Below, piece by piece: positions 35,713 to 44,071 of a DNA stretch of 64,000 bases; the stretch's first letter is position 1, and every line of letters begins with the position of its first letter. The DNA is from Gemmatimonadota bacterium. Lineage in GTDB: Bacteria > Gemmatimonadota > Gemmatimonadetes > Gemmatimonadales > GWC2-71-9. The position numbers and the translations under genes are program-made. Under the pieces are notes generated by a model. That model saw only the letters and a list, made by a program, of their open reading frames with translations, made no database searches and was not told the DNA's origin. The DNA is taken from contig JADJOM010000002.1 in NCBI GenBank assembly GCA_016713785.1, positions 558,001-622,000 of the forward strand. The letters run 5' to 3'.

Positions 35713-35876
35713 GGAAACGGGAAGCGGGAAGCGGGAAGCGGGAAGCGGGAAAAGGGAAAAGGGAACAGGGGAGGGCGCCGGCGCGGCTGGCGGGGCGCGG
35801 CACCGGCCGGTGGCACGCGCCGGAAGGGGCGTACGACTACATCGAGCTCGACCTGCTCGAGGTGACGTACGACTAG
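35713..35876. repeat. GGGAAGC array followed by a C-terminal gene fragment
   Basis: Bases 35714-35768 are GGGAAGC/GGGAAAA heptamers directly after the GNAT stop. Bases 35790-35876 encode, in another frame, WHAPEGAYDYIELDLLEVTY then a stop, which reads like the true end of some protein. The original gene may have been split by repeat expansion. Confidence 0.5.
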
Positions 35877-35900
35877 CCCTGGCAGGGGACCGACACGACG

Positions 35901-35927
35901 AAGGGCCGGCGCACCGCGCCGGCCCTT
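35901..35927. terminator. 12-bp GC hairpin, probable terminator of the leftward lipoprotein gene
   Basis: Bases 35901-35912 pair exactly with 35916-35927 (loop ACC). It lies 27 bp past the stop of the leftward lipoprotein gene and, on the plus strand, is followed by CGGCTTTCC. No long U-tract on either side; strongly stable. Confidence 0.65.
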
Positions 35928-35954
35928 CGGCTTTCCATGTCCGCCCTGCGGTCG

Positions 35955-36134
35955 TCAGCGCGCCGTACAGTCCTCGGTCCCGTCCGGACAGCTCTGGATC
36001 GTGGCTTCCTCGGTGGGGATGGAGTAGCCGCCATCCTCCTCCTTCTTGCCGCAGGCGCTGGTGGCGGCGGACAGGACGACGAGGAGCGCGACGAGAAGCC
36101 AGGGCGAACGGGTGCGCTGCGATGCGGCGGACAT
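35955..36134 (-). CDS. Small lipoprotein
   Basis: A 59-residue protein starting at ATG 36134 with GGGGAGG 6 nt upstream. LLVALLVVLSAATSACGKK is a lipoprotein signal (Cys about 29). The mature part (30 residues) contains two further Cys in QSCPDGTEDCTAR, perhaps a disulfide. Short lipoproteins of this form are common and uncharacterised. Confidence 0.72.
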   Translation of the reverse strand: MSAASQRTRSPWLLVALLVVLSAATSACGKKEEDGGYSIPTEEATIQSCPDGTEDCTAR

Positions 36135-36215
36135 TGGATCCTCCCCTTGGTGTCGAGGTGCGCGGTGTGCGACCCCTTCGTGTGAGTAACGCGGCGTGGG
36201 GGGTGGGGTTCTCAC

Positions 36216-36350
36216 TGGGAAGGGGAAGCGGCGACCGAGCGCCCTTCAGGGCCGCGTAGCGGCGACTGGGGGGGGGGCGGGAAGCGGGAAGAGAGAAAGG
36301 GAAAGGGAAACGGAAACGGGAACAGGGGAAAAGGGGAAGGGGGGAGGGGG
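36216..36350. repeat. GGGAAGC/GGGAAA heptamer array
   Basis: Purine-rich run (36278-36350) with G-triplets every six or seven bases on the plus strand, upstream of the leftward lipoprotein gene (so C-rich on its coding strand). No gene. Confidence 0.7.
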
Positions 36351-36395
36351 AAGGGGACCAGCCCCACTGGCTGTCATCCCGAGGGCGCGGAGCGC

Positions 36396-36815
36396 CCGGG
36401 TCCGGCGCGGACGCCAAGGGATTCCTCGCTCCGCTCGGGAGAACGCCCCTTCTCGCCGGCCCGCGAGTAAACTCGCGGCTCGGCACTGCGCAAGCGCTAA
36501 AGCGCTGGGCGTTGCAGCGATGCTTCTCGCCTAGAGTCGCTTCAGCGACTGCCGCCGAGTCGCGGCTTCAGCCGCGGGCACGGCGGGTCCGGCGCGGACG
36601 TCAACGGACTCCTCGCTCCGCTCGGGAGAACGCCCCTTCTCGCCGGCCCGCGAGTACACTCGCGGCTCGGCACTGCGCAAGCGCTAAAGCGCTGGGCGTT
36701 GCAGCGATGCTTCTCGCCTAGAGTCGCTTCAGCGACTGCCGCCGAGTCGCGGCTTCAGCCGCGGGCACGGCGGGTCCGGCGCGGCCTTCAAGGGATCCCT
36801 CGCTTCGCTCGGGAT
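36396..36815. repeat. 187-bp tandem repeat, about 2.2 units
   Basis: Units begin at about 36396, 36583 and (partial) 36770; the same 15-mers recur exactly 187 bp apart. Each unit is a chain of small palindromes (for example CGCGAGTA(A/C)ACTCGCG, AGCGCTAAAGCGCT, GTCGCTTCAGCGAC, CGCGGCTTCAGCCGCG) plus the CTCGCTCCGCTCGGGA element, a shorter form of the dispersed element at 22862. Bases 36816-36948 contain three CGAACCGC copies and the leader of the next gene. The whole gap 36135-36948 is non-coding. Confidence 0.85.
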
Positions 36816-36948
36816 GACAGGCGGTTCCTCCGAACCGCCGAACCGCCGAACCGCCACTCCCTCGCGCCCGAGTCGCCGCTGCGCGGCTCCTGAAGGGCGC
36901 TCGGTCGCCGCCCTTGTCCGCACCCCGGCCAGGCGTAGGTTCTGCCCC

Positions 36949-39900
36949 ATGACTCCCATCCGCCTGACGCTCCTGGCCCTGCTGCTCCCCGCCGTCCTCA
37001 CGGCCCAGGGCCCGGCCACCATCCGCGAGACCACCCGCGAGTATCCCACCTATCCCTTCAGCGACCCGAACCCCATCCCGGTGGTGGGGCGGATCTATCC
37101 CTACTTCCGCTTCGACGGCTTTGCCCGCACCGCGGTGCCGCGGAAGTGGAAGGTGGTGGAGCTGGAGAACGCGTACCTGCGGGTGACGATCCTGCCGGAG
37201 ATCGGCGGGAAGATCTGGGACGCGGTGGACAAGCGGAGCGGGCGCTCGTTCCTCTATCACAACCACGCGGTCAAGTTCCGCGACATCGCCATGCGGGGGC
37301 CCTGGACCAGCGGCGGCATCGAGGCCAACTACGGCATCATCGGCCACACGCCCAACGTGGCCACGCCGGTGGACTACCTGGCCCGCACCAACCCCGACGG
37401 CAGCGTGAGCTGCATCATCGGCGCGCTCGACCTGCTCACCCGCACCCCGTGGCGGCTGGAGGTCCGGCTGGCCCCGGGCGAGGCGAGCTTCAGCACCACC
37501 TCCACCTGGTTCAACGCCTCGCCGCTGGAGCAGCCCTACTACAGCTGGATGAACGCCGGGATCCCGGTGCGGGGGAACCTGCAGTTCATCTATCCCGGCA
37601 CCAGTCGGCTGGGCCACGCCGGCGAGGTGGGGCCGTGGCCGGTGGACGGCGCCGGCCGCGACCTCTCCTGGTACGAGCGCAACAACTTCGGCGGCTACAA
37701 GTCGTACCACGTCTTCGGCGCCGCCACCGACTTCTTCGGCGCGTACTGGCACGACCAGGACTTCGGGATGGTGCGCACCGCCCCGCGCGACGAGAAGGCG
37801 GGGAAGAAAATCTGGATCTGGGGGCTGTCACGGCAGGGGATGATCTGGGAGCAGCTGCTGACCGACCGCGACGGGCAGTACGCCGAGGTGCAGTCGGGGC
37901 GGCTGTTCAACCAGTCGGTGGAGGGGAGCACCCTCACGCCGTTCAAGCACCGCGGCTTCGCGCCGCGCACGGTGGACCGATGGAGCGAGCGGTGGTACCC
38001 GGTGGCCGGCACCGGCGGGATGGTGGTGGCCGGCGCGGCGGGGGCGCTCAACGTGCGCACCAGCGGCAACCGGGTGATCCTGGCGCTGGCGCCGGCGCAG
38101 CCGATCCGCGACACGCTGGTGGTGCGGGTGGGCGCGCGGCAGGTGTACAGCCGCTACGTGGAGCGGGCCCCGCAGGCCACGTTCACCGACACGGTGACGG
38201 TGGCCGGCCTCCGTCCCGAGAGCCTCACGGTGACGCTGGGCGGCGAGCGGCTGGTGTACCACGCCGACCCGGCCGCCGGCGCGCTGGCCCGCCCACTCGA
38301 CGCCCCCGCCGGCTTCGACTGGCACTCCGCCTACGGGCTCTACCTGCGCGGCAAGGAGTGGCTGCGCCAGCGCGACTACGCCCAGGCGCGGGTGTACCTC
38401 GACAGCGCGCTGGCCCGCGACCCCAACTTCGTCCCCGCGCTGGCCGACCGCGCCGCGGTGGCGCTGCGCGCGCTGGAGTACGCATCGGCCCGGGGCTACG
38501 CCCGCGCGGCGCTCCGGGTGGACACCTACGACGGCGCCGCCAACTACCACTACGGGCTGGCCAACCGCCGGCTGGGCCGGCTGGCCGACGCCAAGGACGG
38601 CTTCGAGATCGCCGCGCTCTCACCCGAGTACCGCGGCGCGGCGTGGACCGAGCTGGCCCGGATGGCGCTGGCCGAGCGGCAGCCGCTCGCGGCGGAGCAG
38701 TACGCCGCCAAGGCGCTGGCCGACGAGCCCGCCAACCTCGACGCCCTCGGCGCCTTGCTGGTGGCCGCGCGGCGGCGGGGGGACGTGGCCGGCCACGCGG
38801 CGCTGCTGGCCCGGCTCGAGGCCGCCGACCCGCTCAGCCACCAGGCGCGGCTGGAACGGCTGCTCGCCACGGGCGCGGCCGATCCGGGACGGCAGCTCGC
38901 CGCCGGGATCCGGGCCGAGCTCCCCGAGCAGGTGCTCATGGAGCTGGCGGCCTGGTACGCCGACGTGGGCGAGGCCGACCTGGCCCGCGCCATCCTCGAG
39001 GCCGCGGGCGACCACCCGGAGGCGCTCTACTGGCGCGCGGCGCTTGGCCCCGCGGCGGAGCGGGCGGGGCTCATCGCGCGGGCGGACGGGCGCTCGCCGG
39101 CGATGGTGTTCCCGTTCCGGCCGGAGGTGGTGCCGGCGCTCGAGGCGGCGGTGGCGCAGTCGGCCAGCTGGAAGCCGCGCTACTACCTGGCGCTGGCCTT
39201 CTGGGGCGCCGGCCGCGTGGCCACCGCCGACACGCTGCTCACCGCCCTCGGCGACACCCCCGACTTCCCGCCGTTCTACGCCACGCGCGCGGCGCTGCCC
39301 GGCCGCCCCGCCACGCTGGCGCGGCGCGACCTCGAACGCGCCGTGGCGCTCGACCCCGCCGAGTGGCGCTACGGCCGGCTGCTGACGGAGCAGCTGCTGG
39401 CCATGCACGAGCCGGCGGCGGCGGTGGCGGTGGCGCAGGAGTACGCCGATCGCTTCCCCGAGGGTGACGTCTCGGGGCTCACCCTGGCGCGCGCGCTGGT
39501 GGAGGCGGGGCGCCACCGCGAGGCGGACGCGCTGCTGGCGCGGCTCGACCTGTTGCCGGCCGAGGGGGCGCGGGACGGGCACATCCTGTACCGGCAGGCC
39601 AAGCTGATGCTCGCGGTGGAGGCCATCGCCGCGGAGCGGTGGTCCGAGGCCACGGAGCTCCTGGCGGCGGCGCGATTGTATCCCGAGCGGCTGGGCGCGG
39701 GGCGGCCCTACGACGCCGACGTGGACGAACGGCTGGAGGAGTGGCTGCTTGCCGAGATCGCGGTACGGCAGGGGAACCTCGCGGCGGCGCGCGCCCGGTG
39801 GGCCGGGATCGCGGCGAGCACGCTCCAGAGCGGCACCGCGAGTGATGTGCTGCCGCTGTGGGCCCGGACCCGGCTGGGCCGCGAGGCGGAGGCCGACGCC

Positions 39901-42900
39901 GACCTGGTGGCCTGGCCGCGGGCGCGGGTGGAGGAGGGGATGGACGGCGCGGTGCTCGCCGCGCTGGCGCGGGTGGGGCCGGTGGCCGCCGCGGAAGGGA
40001 GCCTCACGTATGGGGTGGGGCGCTGGGAGCCGGACAGCCTGGGCCATCACCGCGCCGTGGTGCGGGTGAGCGCGGCGGCCCCGGCGGTGCGGGTGAACAT
40101 CCCGTGGCGCCGGCGCGACCAGCGCCCGGAGCAGGTGAACGCGGTGGTGGTGGCGGAGGCCACCGGGCGGCGGGTGCGCAACGTGGCGCGGATGGCGATC
40201 AGCCGCGAGGCGGGGGAGCTGGTGTTCCAGGCCGACCAGCCGGGCACGTACTATGTGTACTACCTGCCGTACACGGGGACGTTCCGGTCGAACTACCCGC
40301 GGATCACGTATCGCGCGGTGGAGGCCACCGCCGACACCGCGTGGCTCCGGCGGCACGGGCTGGGTGCGGGCGCGGGCGAGGGGTGGCGCGCGCTGCCGGC
40401 GGCCACGGTCACCGGGTTCGAGGCCGACAACGCCTTCAACCGCTTCACGTCGATGGAGTACACCGCCACCGCGGCGGAGCTGGCGGCGCTCCGGGCCCGG
40501 GAGCCGGACGCGGCCTACCTGGCGTTCGCGGAGGATCGCTCCCGCGCCATCCGCATGCTCGCCGACGTGCCGGCGGCGTGGGCGGCGCGGGGCGCCTTCC
40601 AGCCGTTCCACGGCACGGCGCGGCGCGGGGAGTACTACACCTTCCAGGTGGGGGTGTGGGCCCATCGCGGCGCGGTGGATTCCTTGCGCTACACCAGCGA
40701 CGGCCTGGCGCAGCGCGGCGGCGCTGGGCGGATCGGCGCGGGGGCGGTGACGGCATTCAACCTCGAGGGCACCGACTGGTCGGGGCGGCCGTTCACCCGG
40801 CCGCTCACGGTGGACTCGGGGCGGGTGCAGCCGCTCTGGTTCGGGGTGGAGGTGCCGGCGACGGCCGCGCCGGGGAGCTACGAGGGGACGATCACCCTGC
40901 TGGCGCGGGGGGCGGCGCCGCGGCGCATCGCGGTGACGCTCGAGGTGACCGAGGAGCGGGTGGCCGACCGCGGCGACGACGACCCCGCCAACCTCACGCG
41001 GCTGCGCTGGCTCAACAGCCAGCTGGCCGCCGACGACAGCGTGGTGGCGCCGTACACGCCGCTCGTGGTGCGCGGGCGCACGGTGGCGCTGCTGGGCCGG
41101 GAGCTCACCTTCGGCGCCGACGGCCTGCCGGCGAGCATCCGCTCGTACTTCACCCCGAACAACACCGGCATCGGCCCCGCCGCGCGCGAGGTGCTGGCCG
41201 CGCCGGTGCGGCTGGTGGTCGAGGACGCGGCGGGGCGCGAGCTGCCGTGGCGGGTGCGGGCTGCCGCGGTGACGCGGCGGGCGCCGGGCGCGGTGGAGTG
41301 GCGGGGGGAGCGGACCGCGGGGGCGGTGCGGATGACCACCGCCGCGCGGCTCGAGTTCGACGGGACGGCGGAGTACGCCATCGCGCTCCGGGCCACCGCC
41401 CGCACCACCCTGGGCGAGGTGCGGCTGGAGCTGCCGTTCCGGCCCGAGGCGGCGAAGTACATGATGGGGCTGGGCCAGAAGGGGGGGCTCCGGCCGCGGG
41501 AGTTCCACTGGCGCTGGGACGTGGCCACGAAGAACCAGGACGCCGCGTGGATCGGCGACGTGAACGCGGGGCTCCAGTTCACGCTCAAGGACGAGCACTA
41601 TGTCCGCCCGCTCAACACCAACTTCTACCTCTCCAAGCCGCTGGTGGCGCCGCGCTCGTGGGCCAACGGCGGCCAGGGGGGCTGCGACATCGTGGAGGCG
41701 GCGGGCCGGGTGCTGGCCACCTGCCACAGCGGCGGGCGGGTGCTCGAGCCGGGCGACAGCCTGCGTTTCGACCTGCGGCTCATGCTCACCCCGTTCAAGC
41801 CGCTCGACACCGCGGGGCAGTGGCGCACCCGCTACTTCCACGCCTTCGTGCCGGTGGACTCGATCGCGGGCCGCGGCGCCAACACGGTGAACATCCACCA
41901 CGCCAACCGGGTGAACCCGTGGATCAACTACCCCTTCCTCGAACCCGCCGCGATGCGGGCCTACATCGACTCGGCCCACGCGGCGGGGCTCCGGGCCAAG
42001 ATCTACTACACCGTGCGCGAGCTCACCAACCACGCCCCCGAGCTGTTCGCGCTGCGCTCGCTGGGTGACGAGGTGCTGTCGCGCGGGCCGGGGGGCGGGT
42101 ACTCCTGGCTGCAGGAGCACCTGGGCGACGACTACATCGCGGCGTGGCACGTGCCGGAGAACAGGGACGCCGCCGTGGTGAACAGCGGGGTGTCGCGCTG
42201 GCACAACTTCTACATCGAGGGGCTGGCGTGGCTGGTGCGGCACGAGCGGATCGACGGGCTGTACCTCGATGACGTGGCCTTCGACCGCCTGACGATGAAG
42301 CGGGTGCGCAAGGTGCTCGACCGCGGCAATCCCGGCGCGCTCATCGACCTGCACTCCGCCAACCAGTACAACCCGCGCGACGGCTACGCCTCGAGCGCCA
42401 ACCTCTACCTGGAGCACTTCCCCTTCCTCAACCGGCTGTGGTTCGGGGAGTACTTCGACTACGACGCACGGCCCGACTACTGGCTGGTGGAGATCTCGGG
42501 GATCCCCTTCGGCCTGATGGGCGAGATGCTCGAGGGGGGCGGCAACCCGTGGCGCGGGATGACCTTCGGGATGACGGCGCGGCTCCCCTGGGCCGGCGAC
42601 CCGACCGGGCTGTGGCGGCTGTGGGACGACTTCGGCATCCAGCAGAGCCGGCTCATGGGGTGGTGGTCGGGCCGGGACCCGGTCACCACCAGCGACCCCG
42701 ACGTGCTCGCCACCACCTGGATCCGCCCCGGCGCGGCGATGGTGGCGCTCGGCTCCTGGCGCGACGACAGCACCACGGTGCGGCTCACCCTCGACTGGGC
42801 GGCGCTGGGCCTCGACCCGGCGCGCACCCGGATCCGCGCGCCCGCGGTGAGCGGGTTCCAGGCGGCGGGATCGTGGGCCCCGGACGAGGCAATCCCGGTG

Positions 42901-42942
42901 CCGGGGAAGCGGGGGGTGGTGGTGGTGCTGGAACAGCGCTAG
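36949..42942 (+). CDS. Giant secreted DUF5107-TPR-DUF6067 protein (putative glycan-active enzyme)
   Basis: 1997 residues; ATG 36949 begins a signal peptide (MTPIRLTLLALLLPAVLTAQ). Residues about 50-330 are DUF5107: VVELENAYLRVTILPEIGGK, AVDKRSGRSFLYHNH and GGIEANYGIIGHTPN, an aldose-epimerase-like beta sandwich. Residues about 460-1000 are TPR-like helical pairs (RDYAQARVYLDSALARDPNF, ALRALEYASARGYARAALRV). From about 1250 to the end runs DUF6067: a beta-sandwich part (MMGLGQKGGLRPREFHWRWD) then a GH-like barrel with VNIHHANRVNPWINYPFLEP, AHAAGLRAKIYYTVRELTNH, YSWLQEHLGDDYIAAWH, GLYLDDVAFDRLTMKR and IDLHSANQYNPRDGYASSAN, where YLDD and ID acids could be catalytic. Both DUFs occur with sugar degradation; the fusion suggests a periplasmic glycan enzyme. 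No transporter is linked. Confidence 0.88.
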   Translation: MTPIRLTLLALLLPAVLTAQGPATIRETTREYPTYPFSDPNPIPVVGRIYPYFRFDGFARTAVPRKWKVVELENAYLRVTILPEIGGKIWDAVDKRSGRSFLYHNHAVKFRDIAMRGPWTSGGIEANYGIIGHTPNVATPVDYLARTNPDGSVSCIIGALDLLTRTPWRLEVRLAPGEASFSTTSTWFNASPLEQPYYSWMNAGIPVRGNLQFIYPGTSRLGHAGEVGPWPVDGAGRDLSWYERNNFGGYKSYHVFGAATDFFGAYWHDQDFGMVRTAPRDEKAGKKIWIWGLSRQGMIWEQLLTDRDGQYAEVQSGRLFNQSVEGSTLTPFKHRGFAPRTVDRWSERWYPVAGTGGMVVAGAAGALNVRTSGNRVILALAPAQPIRDTLVVRVGARQVYSRYVERAPQATFTDTVTVAGLRPESLTVTLGGERLVYHADPAAGALARPLDAPAGFDWHSAYGLYLRGKEWLRQRDYAQARVYLDSALARDPNFVPALADRAAVALRALEYASARGYARAALRVDTYDGAANYHYGLANRRLGRLADAKDGFEIAALSPEYRGAAWTELARMALAERQPLAAEQYAAKALADEPANLDALGALLVAARRRGDVAGHAALLARLEAADPLSHQARLERLLATGAADPGRQLAAGIRAELPEQVLMELAAWYADVGEADLARAILEAAGDHPEALYWRAALGPAAERAGLIARADGRSPAMVFPFRPEVVPALEAAVAQSASWKPRYYLALAFWGAGRVATADTLLTALGDTPDFPPFYATRAALPGRPATLARRDLERAVALDPAEWRYGRLLTEQLLAMHEPAAAVAVAQEYADRFPEGDVSGLTLARALVEAGRHREADALLARLDLLPAEGARDGHILYRQAKLMLAVEAIAAERWSEATELLAAARLYPERLGAGRPYDADVDERLEEWLLAEIAVRQGNLAAARARWAGIAASTLQSGTASDVLPLWARTRLGREAEADADLVAWPRARVEEGMDGAVLAALARVGPVAAAEGSLTYGVGRWEPDSLGHHRAVVRVSAAAPAVRVNIPWRRRDQRPEQVNAVVVAEATGRRVRNVARMAISREAGELVFQADQPGTYYVYYLPYTGTFRSNYPRITYRAVEATADTAWLRRHGLGAGAGEGWRALPAATVTGFEADNAFNRFTSMEYTATAAELAALRAREPDAAYLAFAEDRSRAIRMLADVPAAWAARGAFQPFHGTARRGEYYTFQVGVWAHRGAVDSLRYTSDGLAQRGGAGRIGAGAVTAFNLEGTDWSGRPFTRPLTVDSGRVQPLWFGVEVPATAAPGSYEGTITLLARGAAPRRIAVTLEVTEERVADRGDDDPANLTRLRWLNSQLAADDSVVAPYTPLVVRGRTVALLGRELTFGADGLPASIRSYFTPNNTGIGPAAREVLAAPVRLVVEDAAGRELPWRVRAAAVTRRAPGAVEWRGERTAGAVRMTTAARLEFDGTAEYAIALRATARTTLGEVRLELPFRPEAAKYMMGLGQKGGLRPREFHWRWDVATKNQDAAWIGDVNAGLQFTLKDEHYVRPLNTNFYLSKPLVAPRSWANGGQGGCDIVEAAGRVLATCHSGGRVLEPGDSLRFDLRLMLTPFKPLDTAGQWRTRYFHAFVPVDSIAGRGANTVNIHHANRVNPWINYPFLEPAAMRAYIDSAHAAGLRAKIYYTVRELTNHAPELFALRSLGDEVLSRGPGGGYSWLQEHLGDDYIAAWHVPENRDAAVVNSGVSRWHNFYIEGLAWLVRHERIDGLYLDDVAFDRLTMKRVRKVLDRGNPGALIDLHSANQYNPRDGYASSANLYLEHFPFLNRLWFGEYFDYDARPDYWLVEISGIPFGLMGEMLEGGGNPWRGMTFGMTARLPWAGDPTGLWRLWDDFGIQQSRLMGWWSGRDPVTTSDPDVLATTWIRPGAAMVALGSWRDDSTTVRLTLDWAALGLDPARTRIRAPAVSGFQAAGSWAPDEAIPVPGKRGVVVVLEQR

Positions 42943-43083
42943 AAGCGGGAAGCGGGAAGCGGGAAGCGGGAAGAGGGAAAAGGGAAAAGCGACCGAGGGA
43001 TCCCTCCGGGTCCGGTGCGGACCTGAAGGGATCCCTCGCGGCGCTCGGGCTGACAGGCGGCTACCGCCTTACCGCCCTACCGC
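42943..43083. repeat. GGGAAGC array, dispersed element and octamer array between convergent genes
   Basis: G-rich heptamers (42944-42988) follow the plus-strand gene; then a GGGATCCCTC element (43000-43050, kin to 36795), then TACCGCCT-type octamers (43062-43083) that abut the stop of the leftward gene, G-rich on its coding strand. Confidence 0.75.
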
Positions 43084-43548
43084 CTACTGCGCCCGGGTCG
43101 CCTCGGTGCTGAGCTGGACCACCGAATCCGCGGGGGTCCCGTCATAGTGCGCGGCGGCGGTGCCGACGAGCTTGTCGCCGACCAGGCGCATGACGCTCCG
43201 GGTGGTGACCATGGTGCCGGGGCGGAGGGCGCTATCATACGGGCCGGCCTCGGTGACGATGCTGTCGCCGTCGACGGCGATGACGCGGACGGGGACCGGC
43301 GGCTTGCCCGGGAAGGTGAAGGCCCAGCCGCTGGTGTCGGCGGTGGCGGTGATCTCCATGGTCAGCACCGCCTGGCCGGTGCCGGCGAGTTTCACTTCGG
43401 AGTTCCACCTGCCGGCGACGCTGGCGAGGGAGATCGTGGCGGGGGCGCCGGCGCCGAGGGCGGCGGTGGTATCGGCCGCGGCCTGCTGTTCGGGCTTGGC
43501 GCAGCCGGCGAGGAGGGCGAGGGTGCAGCAGAGGGTGAAGGCGCGCAT
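43084..43548 (-). CDS. Lipoprotein, hypothetical
   Basis: A 154-residue protein from ATG 43548 with GGAGA 6 nt upstream. LCCTLALLAGCAKPEQ gives a lipobox (Cys about 16). Mature part: VAGRWNSEVKLAG, LTMEITATADTSGWAFTFPG, VRVIAVDGDSIVTEAGPYDS and MVTTRSVMRLVGDKLVGTAA, the strand pattern of a small beta-barrel that measures or binds something. Related by style, not by clear homology, to the lipoproteins at 14.6-16.7 kb. Confidence 0.78.
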   Translation of the reverse strand: MRAFTLCCTLALLAGCAKPEQQAAADTTAALGAGAPATISLASVAGRWNSEVKLAGTGQAVLTMEITATADTSGWAFTFPGKPPVPVRVIAVDGDSIVTEAGPYDSALRPGTMVTTRSVMRLVGDKLVGTAAAHYDGTPADSVVQLSTEATRAQ

Positions 43549-43674
43549 CGGTTCTCCGGTACTGGAATCGGACACCTGAGGGGTGACTGCCGCGCCCAAC
43601 GTACGTTTCGGTGCGTGCAGTGGCAAGCGGGGAGTGGCGGGGATCGTCCCCACCGGGCACCCAGGGGGCAGGCC

Positions 43675-44064
43675 ATGAGGCACGGAATACTGCGGGGGCT
43701 GGCGCTGGCGGGGCCGCTGCTGCTCACCCAGGGCTGCACCGGGACCGAGGTGTTGTGCGCCGCGCCCTCGATTCCGAGCGCCGTGGCGGTGGTGGTGCGC
43801 GACTCGGTCACCGGCGCGCTGCTCACCGACAGCGCCTACGGTGCCGTGACCGGCAAGGGACAGACCGACAGCCTCTATCACGGCGGGCCATTCAGCTTCG
43901 GTGACTCGGTGCTGGTCGGTGGCACGGTGGTGGGAACGGTCACGGTCGAGGTGCGGCGGTCCGGCTACCAGCCGTGGGTGGACTCGACGGTGAAGACCCG
44001 GCTCTCGGGCGGGGACTGCCCCGACTTCGTCACGAAGCACCTCACGGCGCGGATGCAGCCGTAG
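43675..44064 (+). CDS. Small lipoprotein with Ig-like/carboxypeptidase-regulatory-like fold
   Basis: A 129-residue protein with signal LALAGPLLLTQGCTGTE (Cys about 20). The body VAVVVRDSVTGALLTDSAYG, GTVTVEVRRSGYQPW and VTKHLTARMQP has the look of a transthyretin-like or CarboxypepD_reg domain. A GGGGGCAGG stretch precedes ATG 43675. It reads toward the MocR gene with 7 bp between stops. Confidence 0.7.
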   Translation: MRHGILRGLALAGPLLLTQGCTGTEVLCAAPSIPSAVAVVVRDSVTGALLTDSAYGAVTGKGQTDSLYHGGPFSFGDSVLVGGTVVGTVTVEVRRSGYQPWVDSTVKTRLSGGDCPDFVTKHLTARMQP

Positions 44065-44071
44065 GGCGACG

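Noticed and set aside
38620..42417. 1265-codon minus-strand frame inside the giant DUF5107/DUF6067 gene
   Set aside because: His/Arg/Pro-rich low-complexity product, fully antisense to a conserved coding region; a GC artefact.
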